DNA of 64,000 nt from Acidobacteria bacterium UBA2990. Its GTDB lineage: Bacteria; Acidobacteriota; Vicinamibacteria; Vicinamibacterales; UBA8438. The DNA lies in the NCBI GenBank assembly GCA_002347025.1, contig DEAE01000012.1, positions 67,960-131,959 on the forward strand, read 5' to 3'. Below the pieces are notes generated by a model. That model saw only the letters and a program-made list of their open reading frames with translations, had not been told where the DNA came from and ran no database searches. The position numbers and the translations under genes were made by a program. Positions 1 to 9,084 of the stretch are shown in pieces (positions within the stretch are counted from its first letter, which is position 1; each line of letters begins with the position of its first letter).

Positions 1-99
1 ATTCCGCAAAGCATGGATATCTTCACCACCCATCCGGTAGGTCTTCCAAAGACCTCTGGTCTCGATGAGCGCCACTTAGAAAACATCCTTGATAAGTAA
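1..99 (+). CDS. possible 3' end of a gene entering from the left
   Basis: Frame 1 is open from the first base to a TAA at 97-99 and reads as 32 residues ending in the sequence LDERHLENILDK. Codon choice (mixed C/T wobble, few rare codons) resembles the real genes of the window, so this may be the C-terminus of a protein that starts outside. The stretch is too short to recognise a family, and chance openness over 99 bases is common. Confidence 0.3.
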   Translation: MPQSMDIFTTHPVGLPKTSGLDERHLENILDK

Positions 100-852
100 G
101 TTTTTCGCTCGTAGTCTTCTCGCCAACACAGCGGAATACAAACACTGGATATCGAATAGGCCGTCTACCCCAGACTCATTCGTCTTGCACCATCCCCTCC
201 AAAAAGCCTTGAAAAAGATAGCCGACTGCTTTGTGCTTAACCAATGGCAGCCAATCGGAAAGCTCATCAAACCCATGAATCAGAAGGTCACGTAGACGGT
301 TGGTCAGACCGAAAAACCATCACCCTCGGCGCAGACCACCCAAGGCTTAAAAGCCCCCCCACAAAGAGTATGACACGACTCCTATTCAGTAATGACAACA
401 GAACTATCTGGAATCGACGGCATCGAACGATTCGCTCACCTCAGGAGGTAAATCCACTACCGATTTCAGTGGAACATCGACCACATGGCGCCGTAGCAGC
501 ATCACGAGAAATGGAGTTGGACCAGCCGGCACAACCTACAACGCAATGCTAGGAAGTCTAACTAAGTTCTTGCACTTTTCCACACTGGGAAAACGAGCCC
601 CTCAAAACTGCTAAGCAAAATAGGTAGCTACAATACCTCCCGAGTACCTACAAACAGCAAATCCAGTAATGAAAGTGATTGGTCGCACTTACAGGATGAC
701 AGTGAACCCCCCCATATGAGTACCGGTTGAATGTGTCAACAAGGCCTACCTGTTGAGGCGTGACAGCAGACTGTTACTCAGGCCACAACTGCACCAGAAA
801 GAACCACCAAAGCCTAAACCCGAACTGATCGCAAATGACTAGCAGCCTCGGA
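100..852. other. long spacer without a convincing gene
   Basis: About 750 bases between the left-edge fragment and the end of the inositol-phosphate synthase gene. Short open frames exist at 89-295 and 244-552 on the plus strand, but they show no recognisable motif and no good ribosome binding site. Some pieces (around 395-605) read in coding-like fashion only if frameshifts are allowed, so a decayed gene is possible but not shown. No tRNA or strong hairpin was seen. Confidence 0.4.
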
Positions 853-2166
853 TCAATCGTAGTATTCCAAGCCAAGGTGCGTGATCAGCTCCTCGCCGCG
901 CATGAACCTTAGCGTGTTCTTTAGCTTCATCAATTGTATAAAGAGATCATGCTCTGGGTATATTCCTGGGGCATGCACAGGACTCTTGAAGTAAAACGAA
1001 AGCCACTCTTGGATTCCACTCATACCAGCCCGCTTAGCCAGATCGAGGAATAACACGAGATCTAGAACTATTGGCGCTGCAAGGATACTGTCCCGACACA
1101 AGAAATTGATCTTGAGCTGCATCGGATAGCCTAGCCACCCAACCAAATCTATATTGTCCCAACCTTCTTTGTCATCTCCCCGGGGTGGATAGTAGTTAAT
1201 CCTCACAACATGACACAGGTCCTTATAAAGCTCGGGATAAAGCTCAGGTTGAAGAATGTAGTCAAGAACCGACTTCTTGCTCTCTTCCTTGGTCTTAAAC
1301 GACTCAGGATCATCAAGCACTTCACCGTCCCGGTTCCCGAGGATATTGGTCGAGTACCACCCGGACACTCCTATCAACCGAGACTTTAAACCCGGAGCCA
1401 CAATCGTCTTAATCAGAGTCTGGCCAGTCTTTAGATCCTTCCCAGCAACCGGCGCTCCAGTGTCGAGCGCAAGTTGGTCTAGTGCCGGAACATCCGCGCT
1501 TAGATTCGGTGCAGCATTAGCATACGGAATCCCCTCTTTTAAAGCCGCATAGGCATAAACCATGCTTGAAGAGATCTCGTGGGCATTCGACTCCATCGCC
1601 CGCTCGAACGACCCAATTGACTCGTGAGATTCCGTTGGAGTCATGAAAATTTCGGTACTGCCACACCACACCATCACCAATCGTTCCAAGTTGTGCTCAG
1701 CTTTGAAACGACGAATATCCTCACGCACCTGACCGGCCAACTCGAGCTTGTTGGCACCTTGCTTGATGTTAGTTCCCATCAACCGCTTCACGTAGCGTTG
1801 ATCAAAAACGGCTGGCCATGGCCGAATTGCCTCAAGCTCAGGCCTGATCTGTTCAAGCGTAGCAGTCTTAATGACTCCGGCCGTAGTCGCAGCCTCAAAC
1901 GCGTTCTCTTCGAAAATGTCCCATGCCCCGAAAACCAAGTCGTTCAACGGCGCCAGCGGCAGGAAGTCTTTTATGAGTGGAGAACGTCCTTCGTTGCGCT
2001 TACCTAATCGGACGGTGCCCATTGCAGCCAGGGAACCGATAGGAGGAGCCAAACCTTTTCTAATGAGCAGGGTCCCTGCAATGAAAGTGGTACTGACTGC
2101 GCCCATCCCAACTAAAAGGACGCCAAGTTTCCCACGTGCTGGTTCTATTTCAACTGGGTGTTTCAC
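853..2166 (-). CDS. ino1: inositol-3-phosphate synthase
   Basis: Converts D-glucose 6-phosphate to 1D-myo-inositol 3-phosphate with NAD+ as internal redox cofactor, in the cytoplasm; this is the first step to inositol phospholipids or inositol-based solutes. The 437-residue length fits the family. Visible signatures are the N-terminal NAD-binding glycine stretch GVLLVGMGAVST (about residues 14-25), WCGSTEIF, the conserved block with NILGNRDG followed by SKKSVLD, and CRDSILAAPIVLDLV near the C-terminus. It is divergent from the methyltransferase-like gene at 2314, with about 150 bases between the starts. Its own downstream neighbour is the long spacer at the left end, so it appears monocistronic. 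Confidence 0.93.
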   Translation of the reverse strand: MKHPVEIEPARGKLGVLLVGMGAVSTTFIAGTLLIRKGLAPPIGSLAAMGTVRLGKRNEGRSPLIKDFLPLAPLNDLVFGAWDIFEENAFEAATTAGVIKTATLEQIRPELEAIRPWPAVFDQRYVKRLMGTNIKQGANKLELAGQVREDIRRFKAEHNLERLVMVWCGSTEIFMTPTESHESIGSFERAMESNAHEISSSMVYAYAALKEGIPYANAAPNLSADVPALDQLALDTGAPVAGKDLKTGQTLIKTIVAPGLKSRLIGVSGWYSTNILGNRDGEVLDDPESFKTKEESKKSVLDYILQPELYPELYKDLCHVVRINYYPPRGDDKEGWDNIDLVGWLGYPMQLKINFLCRDSILAAPIVLDLVLFLDLAKRAGMSGIQEWLSFYFKSPVHAPGIYPEHDLFIQLMKLKNTLRFMRGEELITHLGLEYYD

Positions 2167-2313
2167 GGCCGGCCACTATATCATGGGTCCCAGAAAGTGG
2201 CCCGACGATAGATGTTTTAGTGAGGTAGTCACTACTAGCCTGCGGCAAGATGCCTTAAGGCAAGTAGTGGACCGACTTATTTCAGGGGCATAAGACCCCT
2301 CTGTGTTATCTCG

Positions 2314-2877
2314 ATGACAATTCTTAAGAGATTCAAAGGAGAAACGGACCTTCGGGTCTCAATAGCAGGGCTGCGACCAGGGGACAAAGTTCTCCAAATT
2401 GGTGACCGAGACCCTCGCCTAATTGCGTACTTGGCAGCCCAGGCTGGGCTCAACGGTCAGGCCTCAGCTCTAGTGGTAGACGATGAAGCTGCAAAGTCGA
2501 TCAAAGCAGCTGCCAAGAAACAAGGAGCCTTGGTGGAAGTTAAGGTGGCCCCTCTCAAAACGCCACCATTTGCCGAAGGTTGGTTCGATGTCGTTGTCAT
2601 ACCGCATCTTATCGGAACCATGCGCCCACACGAACGAGTGGGCACTCTACAAAGTGCTAGACATGTGCTCCGAATTGGCGGCCGATGCCTCATCATGGAA
2701 ACTGCTCAACGTGGTGGCCTCGGCGCTCTCTTTTCCGGACGCTCACTAGACCCTCACTATCGTGCGCACGGCGGGGCCGAAGCAGCGTTGCAAGCCGAAG
2801 GGTTCAAGCCCGTCCGCATACTCGCCGAACGGGATGGATTACTGTTCGCCGAAGGGATGAAACCTGATTTAACCTAG
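2314..2877 (+). CDS. class I methyltransferase-like protein
   Basis: A 187-residue protein with a Rossmann methyltransferase pattern: strand I region KVLQIGDRDPRLIAYLA (about residues 25-41), a second strand ending in VVDDEA, an acidic strand IV region WFDVVVIPHLIG, and a post-IV segment with LRIGGRCLIMETA typical of UbiE/type-11 enzymes. The usual GxGxG of motif I is replaced by GDRDPR, so S-adenosylmethionine binding may be altered. The substrate cannot be read from the sequence. The gene is divergent from inositol-3-phosphate synthase, which may mean a shared control region but no proven joint function. Confidence 0.65.
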   Translation: MTILKRFKGETDLRVSIAGLRPGDKVLQIGDRDPRLIAYLAAQAGLNGQASALVVDDEAAKSIKAAAKKQGALVEVKVAPLKTPPFAEGWFDVVVIPHLIGTMRPHERVGTLQSARHVLRIGGRCLIMETAQRGGLGALFSGRSLDPHYRAHGGAEAALQAEGFKPVRILAERDGLLFAEGMKPDLT

Positions 2878-2879
2878 CC

Positions 2880-2899
2880 CCCATCCTAGGTAATGGGGT
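2880..2899 (+). terminator. weak hairpin after the methyltransferase gene
   Basis: Immediately after the stop codon is an inverted repeat, CCCCAT with ATGGGG, separated by eight bases. No T-run follows, so a role as intrinsic terminator is only possible. Confidence 0.25.
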
Positions 2900-3111
2900 C
2901 CCGCCAGCTAGATCAAGAGATTTAGATGGGTTAGCGCAGAACGCTCCAACAGAGCTTCCCAGAAGGCTAATTTGAGTCATCGACCATCTAATCGGACTCA
3001 GGAAGCAACAAACCGCCCTTGGCACTCGTTACCTGTGTTCCTCGGGTTGTCACAGGCCCAGGCAGTAAACTGCCGAAAGTGCTGTTTGCCGTCCTTTGCT
3101 ATCATCGCACT

Positions 3112-3840
3112 GTGGAGTTATTAGCAGCAGTCAGTTTGAGCCTAGTTGGAAGCGGAAGTGGAGTACTGATCGCATCACCACTATTACTGCTTAAGCCTGA
3201 GACCCGACTACAGCTAGTCCCGGGTCTTGTTAGTTACGCTGTGGGAACTCTGCTCGCAGTGTCTCTCTTAGAACTTGTCCCCCAAGCCCTTGATTCACTA
3301 TCTGCCCATACGGTACTCAGCATGCTGCTAACTGGAATTCTTGGCTTCTTCATGTTCGAAAAATTAGTCCTCTGGCGGCACTGTCACACCTCGGACTGTA
3401 CAGCTCACGATGTCAGCGCCCCAATAGTCCTTCTTGGGGGCTCCCTTCACAACTTCACCGACGGGGCCATCGTCGGCGCTGCTGCACTGACATCGCTCCC
3501 CCTTGGCGTCAACACCGCTCTGGCAGTGGCAGCCCACCAAATTCCACAAGAGGTCAGCGATTATGCGATCCTTCTCAACGCTGGCTACTCTCGCACCAGA
3601 GCCCTCCTGATGAACGCTCTGTCCGCCTCTACCTGTGTGGGTGGTGCGTTAGCAGTCTACGCTACCTCTGGTTGGCTCCCAGCCGCCTTGCCCTTTGTCC
3701 TCGCATTTGCCGCCGGCAGCTTCTTATACGTGGCAATGTCTGACCTCATACCCGGGTTACACCACGACTCGATCGAAGTCAGTGCTGTCAGTCAGTTGGT
3801 TCTTATTGTGGCCGGAGTTGGAACAATTGCCTCCTTATGA
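3112..3840 (+). CDS. ZIP family metal transporter
   Basis: Inner-membrane divalent metal (probably zinc or iron) permease. About eight hydrophobic segments are seen, with the two diagnostic metal-site helices: HNFTDG at about residue 113 (TM4) and HQIPQE at about residue 142 (TM5). A histidine-containing loop between TM3 and TM4 (WRHCHTSDC) is the usual variable metal-binding loop. The frame is open further upstream to a TTG at 3019, but those residues are polar and unlike the family N-terminus. I chose the GTG at 3112, which starts directly at the first hydrophobic helix (VELLAAVSLSLVGSG). About 242 residues, normal for the GufA/ZIP group. Confidence 0.88.
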   Translation: MELLAAVSLSLVGSGSGVLIASPLLLLKPETRLQLVPGLVSYAVGTLLAVSLLELVPQALDSLSAHTVLSMLLTGILGFFMFEKLVLWRHCHTSDCTAHDVSAPIVLLGGSLHNFTDGAIVGAAALTSLPLGVNTALAVAAHQIPQEVSDYAILLNAGYSRTRALLMNALSASTCVGGALAVYATSGWLPAALPFVLAFAAGSFLYVAMSDLIPGLHHDSIEVSAVSQLVLIVAGVGTIASL

Positions 3841-4019
3841 GCATCGCGGTAGCCCAAAACAGCGCTGCCTATCTGAACCAGCTCATACCGCTGGGATAGA
3901 CCGTCCAATGTCTCCCGGTGGAGAACATCCGATCCAGACATAACGCAAAAGCCTGACTACGCTGATTGGATCCCGAAATAACCCTCCCAGCCAAATTCGG
4001 TCTACCTAGGGAACCGTAA

Positions 4020-4025
4020 TATACT
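4020..4025 (+). promoter_or_regulatory. possible -10 box for polA
   Basis: TATACT lies 17 bases upstream of the polA ATG. No good -35 hexamer sits at the right distance, and there is no Shine-Dalgarno sequence between it and the start, so the leader would be very short. Weak evidence. Confidence 0.3.
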
Positions 4026-4042
4026 GAATCCTTCCCCCACCC

Positions 4043-6718
4043 ATGGCCTCCAAACCACGATTGTTCCTGATTGACGGTAACTCCCAAATGTATCGGGCTT
4101 ACCACGCCATCAGCGAACTGACGGGGCCAGACGGCCAACCCACCAATGCCGTTTACGGTTTCATTACAATGCTGCAAAAGCTGCTAGGCACCCACCAACC
4201 AGAATTTGTTGCCGCGGCGTTCGACCTGCGGGGCCCAACTTTTCGTCACGAACTCGACAGCAAATACAAGGCAAACCGCCAGCCAATGCCAGACGACCTT
4301 GCAGAACAGGTCTCGTTGGTTCATGAAGCTTGTTTAGCGCTGGGTGTATCCATCGTAACCTCCCAAGGTTTCGAAGCTGACGACGTGATCGGCACCCTCG
4401 CCAAACGGGCTGTAACTGCCAATCTAGACGTAGTGGTGGTAACCGGAGACAAAGATTTTTTCCAGCTCGTCGACGAACACACTCAGGTGTTTAACCCAAA
4501 AGATACTGGTGTTTTTTACGATTCACCCAAGGTACTCGAGAAATTCGGAGTCCACCCAAACCAAGTAGTCGATTGTCTAGCACTGATGGGCGACGCTAGC
4601 GATAATGTCAAAGGGGTACCAGGTATTGGAGAAAAAGGAGCCCGAGCCCTCCTGTCCGAGTTCGGCTCGCTCGATCAATTACTAGAGCACGCAGACAAGG
4701 TCCAAAAGAAGACATATCGAACTGCACTAACCGAACATGCCCAGGATGCCCACCTAAGCCGAAACTTAGTCAAAATTAATACTAAGGTGCCACTCCCAGA
4801 GGACCCAATTGGCTACCGCTACAGCGGACCAGACCGAGCGCGGTGCTTCGACCTATTTTCCAGGTTGGGCTTCAAGTCGCTATTAACCGATTTCGCTCCC
4901 ACTGTAGATGAGGTAAACACCGACTATCGGATCATCGATCAGCTGGCTGACCTCAAAGACCTAGCCGTAAGCCTTCGATCGGCTGGACGCTGTGGACTTC
5001 ATGTACTAACGGTGTCAGGGCAACCTTCACGAACCGGTGTCGTCGGACTGGCATTTTCCACAGCCCCACAAAGCGGCTACTACGTTCCCATCGCCACAGA
5101 CCAGTTAGGCCTGACAGACAGCCTGGACAGTAGAACAGTTTTTGAGATCTTGGGTCCATTACTTGAAGACTCACAACTACACATAGTTGGGCATGACCTT
5201 AAAAAACAGATGCTATGGCTCGCGGAACATGGAATACATCTGAACGGGCTTGAGTTTGACACCATGATCGGGGGATACCTGATTGATGCTACACGCGCTA
5301 CACCAACCCTAGAGAGCATTGCACTCGAACACACCGGCTATCAGATTGTTGGCACCGAAAATATACGAGGCAAAGGGGCAAAGGCACAGGAATTTGATCA
5401 GTTTTCTCCCCAAGCGGTTTTCGTCTACGCCTGCGAGCGAGCCGACCTGCCACTACAGGTATCCGAATCGCTGATTGCCCGCCTAGAGGAACAACGTCTC
5501 TTACCCGTGTATCAAAATCTTGAACACCCGTTAATTTCACTACTTGCCAACATCGAACGCAAGGGAGTCCGCGTAGCCACTGAAACCCTCCGAGAGCAAT
5601 CCAAGCGGATGCAATCCGAACTAACAGCGCTACAGTCCAAAATATTTGACCTCGCCGGTGAAGAATTTAATATCAACTCACCAAAGCAGTTATCAACCAT
5701 ACTCTTCGACAAACTGGCACTGCCAAGCCGCAAGAAAACTGGCAAGACTCGTGTCGCCTCTACAGCAGTCGGGGTCCTCGAAGATCTTGCAACACAGCAC
5801 GAATTACCCCGTCTCATACTGGAGTGGCGAACGATACAGAAACTGAAGGGAACCTACGTTGACGCCATCCCAAAGCTCGTGCGCCTCGACACGGGCCGAG
5901 TGCATACTTCATTTAACCAGGCAGTCGCCGCCACCGGAAGATTGAGCAGTAGTGAACCGAATTTGCAAAACATTCCAATACGGACACCCCTGGGACGAGA
6001 GATTCGGACCACATTCGTAGCAAGCGACGGTCATGTCCTCATTTCGGCCGATTACTCCCAGATTGAACTGCGCGTTCTGGCACATCTCTCGGAGGATGCC
6101 GCTCTCATCCAAGCATTCGCCCAAGGTGAGGACATTCACGACCAAACAGCACACCGAGTTTTCGGAGTAGACAGCGGACTAGAGCCCCACGAGCTGCGTC
6201 GACGAGCCAAGATTATCAACTACGCATTGCTATACGGGAAAACTGCTTTCACGCTAGCTCGAGATATCGGAGTGCCTCCGCCGGAAGCGCAGGAGTTCAT
6301 CGATGCCTATTTCGCTGGTTACCCTGACGTACGGGGATTTCTGGAAGAGTTGATCACTGAGGCACGAGAAAACGGAGAGGTGCGGACACTACTCGGCAGG
6401 AGACGTCTGATTCCGGAGCTCCACAGCCGCAACGGGCAGACACGAGCTGCCGCCGAACGGGTCGCGGTCAATATGCCAATTCAGGGCACGGCAGCCGACA
6501 TCCTGAAACAAGCCATGATCGATCTCGATAGCAAACTACCCACTTCGGCATCAGTGATTCTCACTGTCCACGATGAACTGCTGGTTGAAGCCCCAGAAGG
6601 CGAGGCCGACTTGGTCGCGTCACTGGTGGGAGATACGATGGCTGGAGCAGCCAACCTACGGGTGCCGCTAGCGGTTGACGTGGGCATCGGGAAGAACTGG
6701 ATGGCGGCAAAAGGATAG
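4043..6718 (+). CDS. polA: DNA polymerase I
   Basis: Replication and repair polymerase of 891 residues. The N-terminal 5'-3' exonuclease domain (about 1-290) is intact: LFLIDGNSQMYRAYHA, GFEADDVIGTLA and VTGDKDFFQLVD. The C-terminal polymerase carries motif A DYSQIELR (D670), motif B RRAKIINYALLYG (K723) and motif C VHDELLVE (D844). The middle 3'-5' exonuclease domain keeps its overall shape but has lost the catalytic acids: motif I shows LHVLT instead of a DxE, motif II reads HDLKKQ, and motif III YACER replaces the usual YxxxD. Proofreading is therefore probably absent, as in several bacterial Pol I lineages. Position 4043 is the first ATG and matches the family N-terminus. No clear ribosome binding site precedes it. 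Confidence 0.97.
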   Translation: MASKPRLFLIDGNSQMYRAYHAISELTGPDGQPTNAVYGFITMLQKLLGTHQPEFVAAAFDLRGPTFRHELDSKYKANRQPMPDDLAEQVSLVHEACLALGVSIVTSQGFEADDVIGTLAKRAVTANLDVVVVTGDKDFFQLVDEHTQVFNPKDTGVFYDSPKVLEKFGVHPNQVVDCLALMGDASDNVKGVPGIGEKGARALLSEFGSLDQLLEHADKVQKKTYRTALTEHAQDAHLSRNLVKINTKVPLPEDPIGYRYSGPDRARCFDLFSRLGFKSLLTDFAPTVDEVNTDYRIIDQLADLKDLAVSLRSAGRCGLHVLTVSGQPSRTGVVGLAFSTAPQSGYYVPIATDQLGLTDSLDSRTVFEILGPLLEDSQLHIVGHDLKKQMLWLAEHGIHLNGLEFDTMIGGYLIDATRATPTLESIALEHTGYQIVGTENIRGKGAKAQEFDQFSPQAVFVYACERADLPLQVSESLIARLEEQRLLPVYQNLEHPLISLLANIERKGVRVATETLREQSKRMQSELTALQSKIFDLAGEEFNINSPKQLSTILFDKLALPSRKKTGKTRVASTAVGVLEDLATQHELPRLILEWRTIQKLKGTYVDAIPKLVRLDTGRVHTSFNQAVAATGRLSSSEPNLQNIPIRTPLGREIRTTFVASDGHVLISADYSQIELRVLAHLSEDAALIQAFAQGEDIHDQTAHRVFGVDSGLEPHELRRRAKIINYALLYGKTAFTLARDIGVPPPEAQEFIDAYFAGYPDVRGFLEELITEARENGEVRTLLGRRRLIPELHSRNGQTRAAAERVAVNMPIQGTAADILKQAMIDLDSKLPTSASVILTVHDELLVEAPEGEADLVASLVGDTMAGAANLRVPLAVDVGIGKNWMAAKG

Positions 6719-6774
6719 CAGTAGAGAAAAACACTCAAATTATTAAAAATAAACACCTTATATGATCGAAAACA

Positions 6775-6826
6775 CTGTCAAAAAGCAGCCAATAGCCCTC
6801 TTGATGCTTTGACAGGGTTGTATAAT
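6775..6826 (+). promoter_or_regulatory. inverted repeat and TATAAT box before pcnB
   Basis: Perfect 8-base arms CTGTCAAA (6775-6782) and TTTGACAG (6808-6815) flank a 25-base spacer and are extended by GC pairs after a small bulge. Six bases later is a consensus TATAAT (6821-6826), ten bases before the ATG at 6836. The repeat could be an operator over the pcnB promoter, a polA transcription end, or both. There is no Shine-Dalgarno sequence, so the transcript would be nearly leaderless. Confidence 0.4.
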
Positions 6827-6835
6827 CATCATTCG

Positions 6836-8155
6836 ATGGCGGCACCAACGACCATCCCACGCCAAGAACATACTCTTTCAAGACGACTGGTCGATGACGA
6901 CGCACTCAAAGTCATCCATCGGCTTCAGCAACACGAATTCGAAACCTACCTCGTCGGTGGTGGCGTGCGGGACCTGCTGCTGGACCGACGGCCCAAGGAT
7001 TTCGACCTTGGCACCTCTGCACACCCGCAGCAAATCAAACGACTGTTCAAGAACTGCTGGATCATCGGGCGTAGATTCAGGCTGGCCCACATCAAATTCG
7101 GCAAGAAAACACTCGAAGTCGCAACGTTCCGAAAACAGGTGCCACCCGAGACTGACACCGAGCGTGCGGCCCGTGAGGAAAAACGGGACCGCGCCAAACG
7201 TGATGCAGAGTCCACCGGTCGGCCGATACGGCGCTTCATCCCACGGGACAACACATTCGGGACAGCTGAAGAAGATGCTTTCCGGCGTGACTTCACGATC
7301 AACGCGCTCTTCTACGACGCTGCCAACCGCTCTATTCTCGATTACGTCGACGGGATGCGAGATATCCGAAGCCGTACCATTAGGTGCATCGGAGACCCGA
7401 ACGAACGGTTTGTCGAGGATCCAGTTCGGATGCTTCGAGCAGTGGTACTAGCCGCTCGACTGGAGCTGTCTATCGACCCAGCGGTGACTCAAGCGATCCG
7501 ACGCCATCGAGGCGAACTAGGACATAGTTCGCCAGCACGGCTACTTGAGGAGCTCTACAAAATTGCTCGTAGCGGCGCGTCGGAGCGGATCATCCACGAC
7601 CTCGGAACAACCGGACTTCTGAAACATTTCGCCCCCGAGCTGGACCGCGCCCGCTCTGCTACCCTGTGGCGTTCCCTAGCCGCACTAGATCAGTATCGAC
7701 GTCGGTTCGACGACATTCCGGAAACACTCGGTAATCCGTTATTGCTAGGCAGCTTCGTCACCCCCTTCGCCACCATTGAACGACCCAGGCGCCGGGCAGC
7801 CCAGGACCCCCTCGCCAAACGCCCTCTCGAAGTGTCATTGGGCATCCTGCCAATCGCACGGAGGGACCTCGAACGGCTCCGCCAAATACTTGACCTACAG
7901 CGGCGCCTTGCGGACACCAAGCTGTCACCACGAGCCAGACGCACCCTCTCACAACGAGCAGCATTCTCCGACGCGCTGAGTTGGATGGAGATTCACGGCC
8001 AAACTCCGAACCTAGTGGAAAACTGGCGCCATGAAGCCAACAGCATGGTACAGCCCGAGGAAGGTCGGCGACGCCCACGCCGGCGACGCAGACGGCGGCA
8101 ACGAGGCCCTAAAAGACCTGGCCCGGCTGGCAGTCAGGAGCCGACGACGGGTTAA
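6836..8155 (+). CDS. pcnB: poly(A) polymerase / CCA-adding nucleotidyltransferase family, PcnB-type
   Basis: Adds adenosines to RNA 3' ends in the cytoplasm. The class II nucleotidyltransferase head is clear: YLVGGGVRDLLL followed by the catalytic pair in RRPKDFDLGT (D55 and D57), then EDAFRRDFTINALFYD and RFVEDPVRMLRAVVLAARL. The neck has SPARLLEELYKIARSG, typical of PcnB. The C-terminus (about 411-423) is a run of arginines, RRPRRRRRRRQRG, probably an RNA-binding tail. The ATG at 6836 was chosen over the in-frame TTG at 6809 because a TATAAT box lies between them. It could in principle be a CCA-adding enzyme, but length (about 439) and neck motif favour the poly(A) polymerase subgroup. Confidence 0.87.
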   Translation: MAAPTTIPRQEHTLSRRLVDDDALKVIHRLQQHEFETYLVGGGVRDLLLDRRPKDFDLGTSAHPQQIKRLFKNCWIIGRRFRLAHIKFGKKTLEVATFRKQVPPETDTERAAREEKRDRAKRDAESTGRPIRRFIPRDNTFGTAEEDAFRRDFTINALFYDAANRSILDYVDGMRDIRSRTIRCIGDPNERFVEDPVRMLRAVVLAARLELSIDPAVTQAIRRHRGELGHSSPARLLEELYKIARSGASERIIHDLGTTGLLKHFAPELDRARSATLWRSLAALDQYRRRFDDIPETLGNPLLLGSFVTPFATIERPRRRAAQDPLAKRPLEVSLGILPIARRDLERLRQILDLQRRLADTKLSPRARRTLSQRAAFSDALSWMEIHGQTPNLVENWRHEANSMVQPEEGRRRPRRRRRRRQRGPKRPGPAGSQEPTTG

Positions 8156-8186
8156 CTCGAAACCCACCGTTCGCGAATGGCCGTCC

Positions 8187-9014
8187 TCAACCTAGCAGCT
8201 CTCCCGTAACTCCTACGAAGGATAGCCCGACGCCCAATACTGTGAGCCCAATTAGAACCAAAGAGGCCAGCAACACCCAGCTGCTGTCCTGACGGTCGTC
8301 GTCGAGATTCATCACATTGGCGGCAAGCCAACCCACAGCAAATCCGCCGCCGTGCGCCCAATTGTTAATTCCTGGCATGACAAACCCAAAGGCCCCGAGA
8401 ATGATCGCCCACTGCCACAGCTGTTGGGTGACGACAGAGCTGCCCCGACGTCGTCCGTAGACAATCAAGGCTGCCAGCAACCCAAAGATGCTCCCCGAGG
8501 CACCGATCGTGGGAACACCGGTCATAAAATTCGAAACCAGAAATCCACCCGCACCGGCGAGATTAAACAGCAGAAAAGCGCGGGCCGAGCCATAAACTTC
8601 CGCCACAGCCGGACCGAGATTACGAATCCACATCACATTAAAGATGATGTGCAACAGACCACCATGCAAATACATTGCGGTCAGAAGCGTCCACCACCAG
8701 CCCCGCTCCATTGCAAAGCCGCCTGTCATACCGAGTTGTAATAGAGCCCGACTGCCTGGCGACAACATCGACAATATCCCAGCAGGTCGAAAAATAGCCT
8801 CTGGTTGCAGCAGCAACGCAAGCACATAGAGAGCGCCACAGGCGACAGCAATCAGCGTAAATGGATCAAGTCGGCCACCAAACAGGCGCCGCAACGATGT
8901 CGCCCACCCAAATAATCCAGGACGCCAAGCGCCACAGAAGGGACATTTCTCTTCCGCCACACCAACTAATCGCCCACACTGGGCACACACAACCGAACCT
9001 TGGGTTTGTCTCAC
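8187..9014 (-). CDS. rhomboid family intramembrane serine protease with zinc ribbon
   Basis: Membrane-embedded protease that cuts transmembrane segments. Cysteines C10, C13, C24 and C27 form an N-terminal two-pair zinc-ribbon pattern (CAQC and CPFC). Six or so hydrophobic helices follow. The rhomboid signatures are HGGLLHIIFNVMW (about 117-129), the nucleophile motif GASGSIFG with S173, and the catalytic histidine H221 in NNWAHGGGF. Length is 275 residues. It is convergent with the pcnB gene (31 bases between stops) and lies downstream of serC on the same strand with a gap of about 70 bases. The substrate is unknown. Confidence 0.9.
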   Translation of the reverse strand: MRQTQGSVVCAQCGRLVGVAEEKCPFCGAWRPGLFGWATSLRRLFGGRLDPFTLIAVACGALYVLALLLQPEAIFRPAGILSMLSPGSRALLQLGMTGGFAMERGWWWTLLTAMYLHGGLLHIIFNVMWIRNLGPAVAEVYGSARAFLLFNLAGAGGFLVSNFMTGVPTIGASGSIFGLLAALIVYGRRRGSSVVTQQLWQWAIILGAFGFVMPGINNWAHGGGFAVGWLAANVMNLDDDRQDSSWVLLASLVLIGLTVLGVGLSFVGVTGELLG

Positions 9015-9084
9015 GATCCTTACCAGCTATCCATGCCAATCCACTCGGCGGGCTAGATGCCCACACCGACCAGTCCGCCAACTC

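Noticed and set aside
89..552. Plus-strand open frames 89-295 and 244-552
   Set aside because: No recognisable motif or ribosome binding site, and codon pattern unlike the real genes; they overlap each other and look like chance.
6809..6826. TTGACA followed by TATAAT as a classical promoter
   Set aside because: Only six bases separate the two boxes; about 17 are needed. The TATAAT alone may still act.
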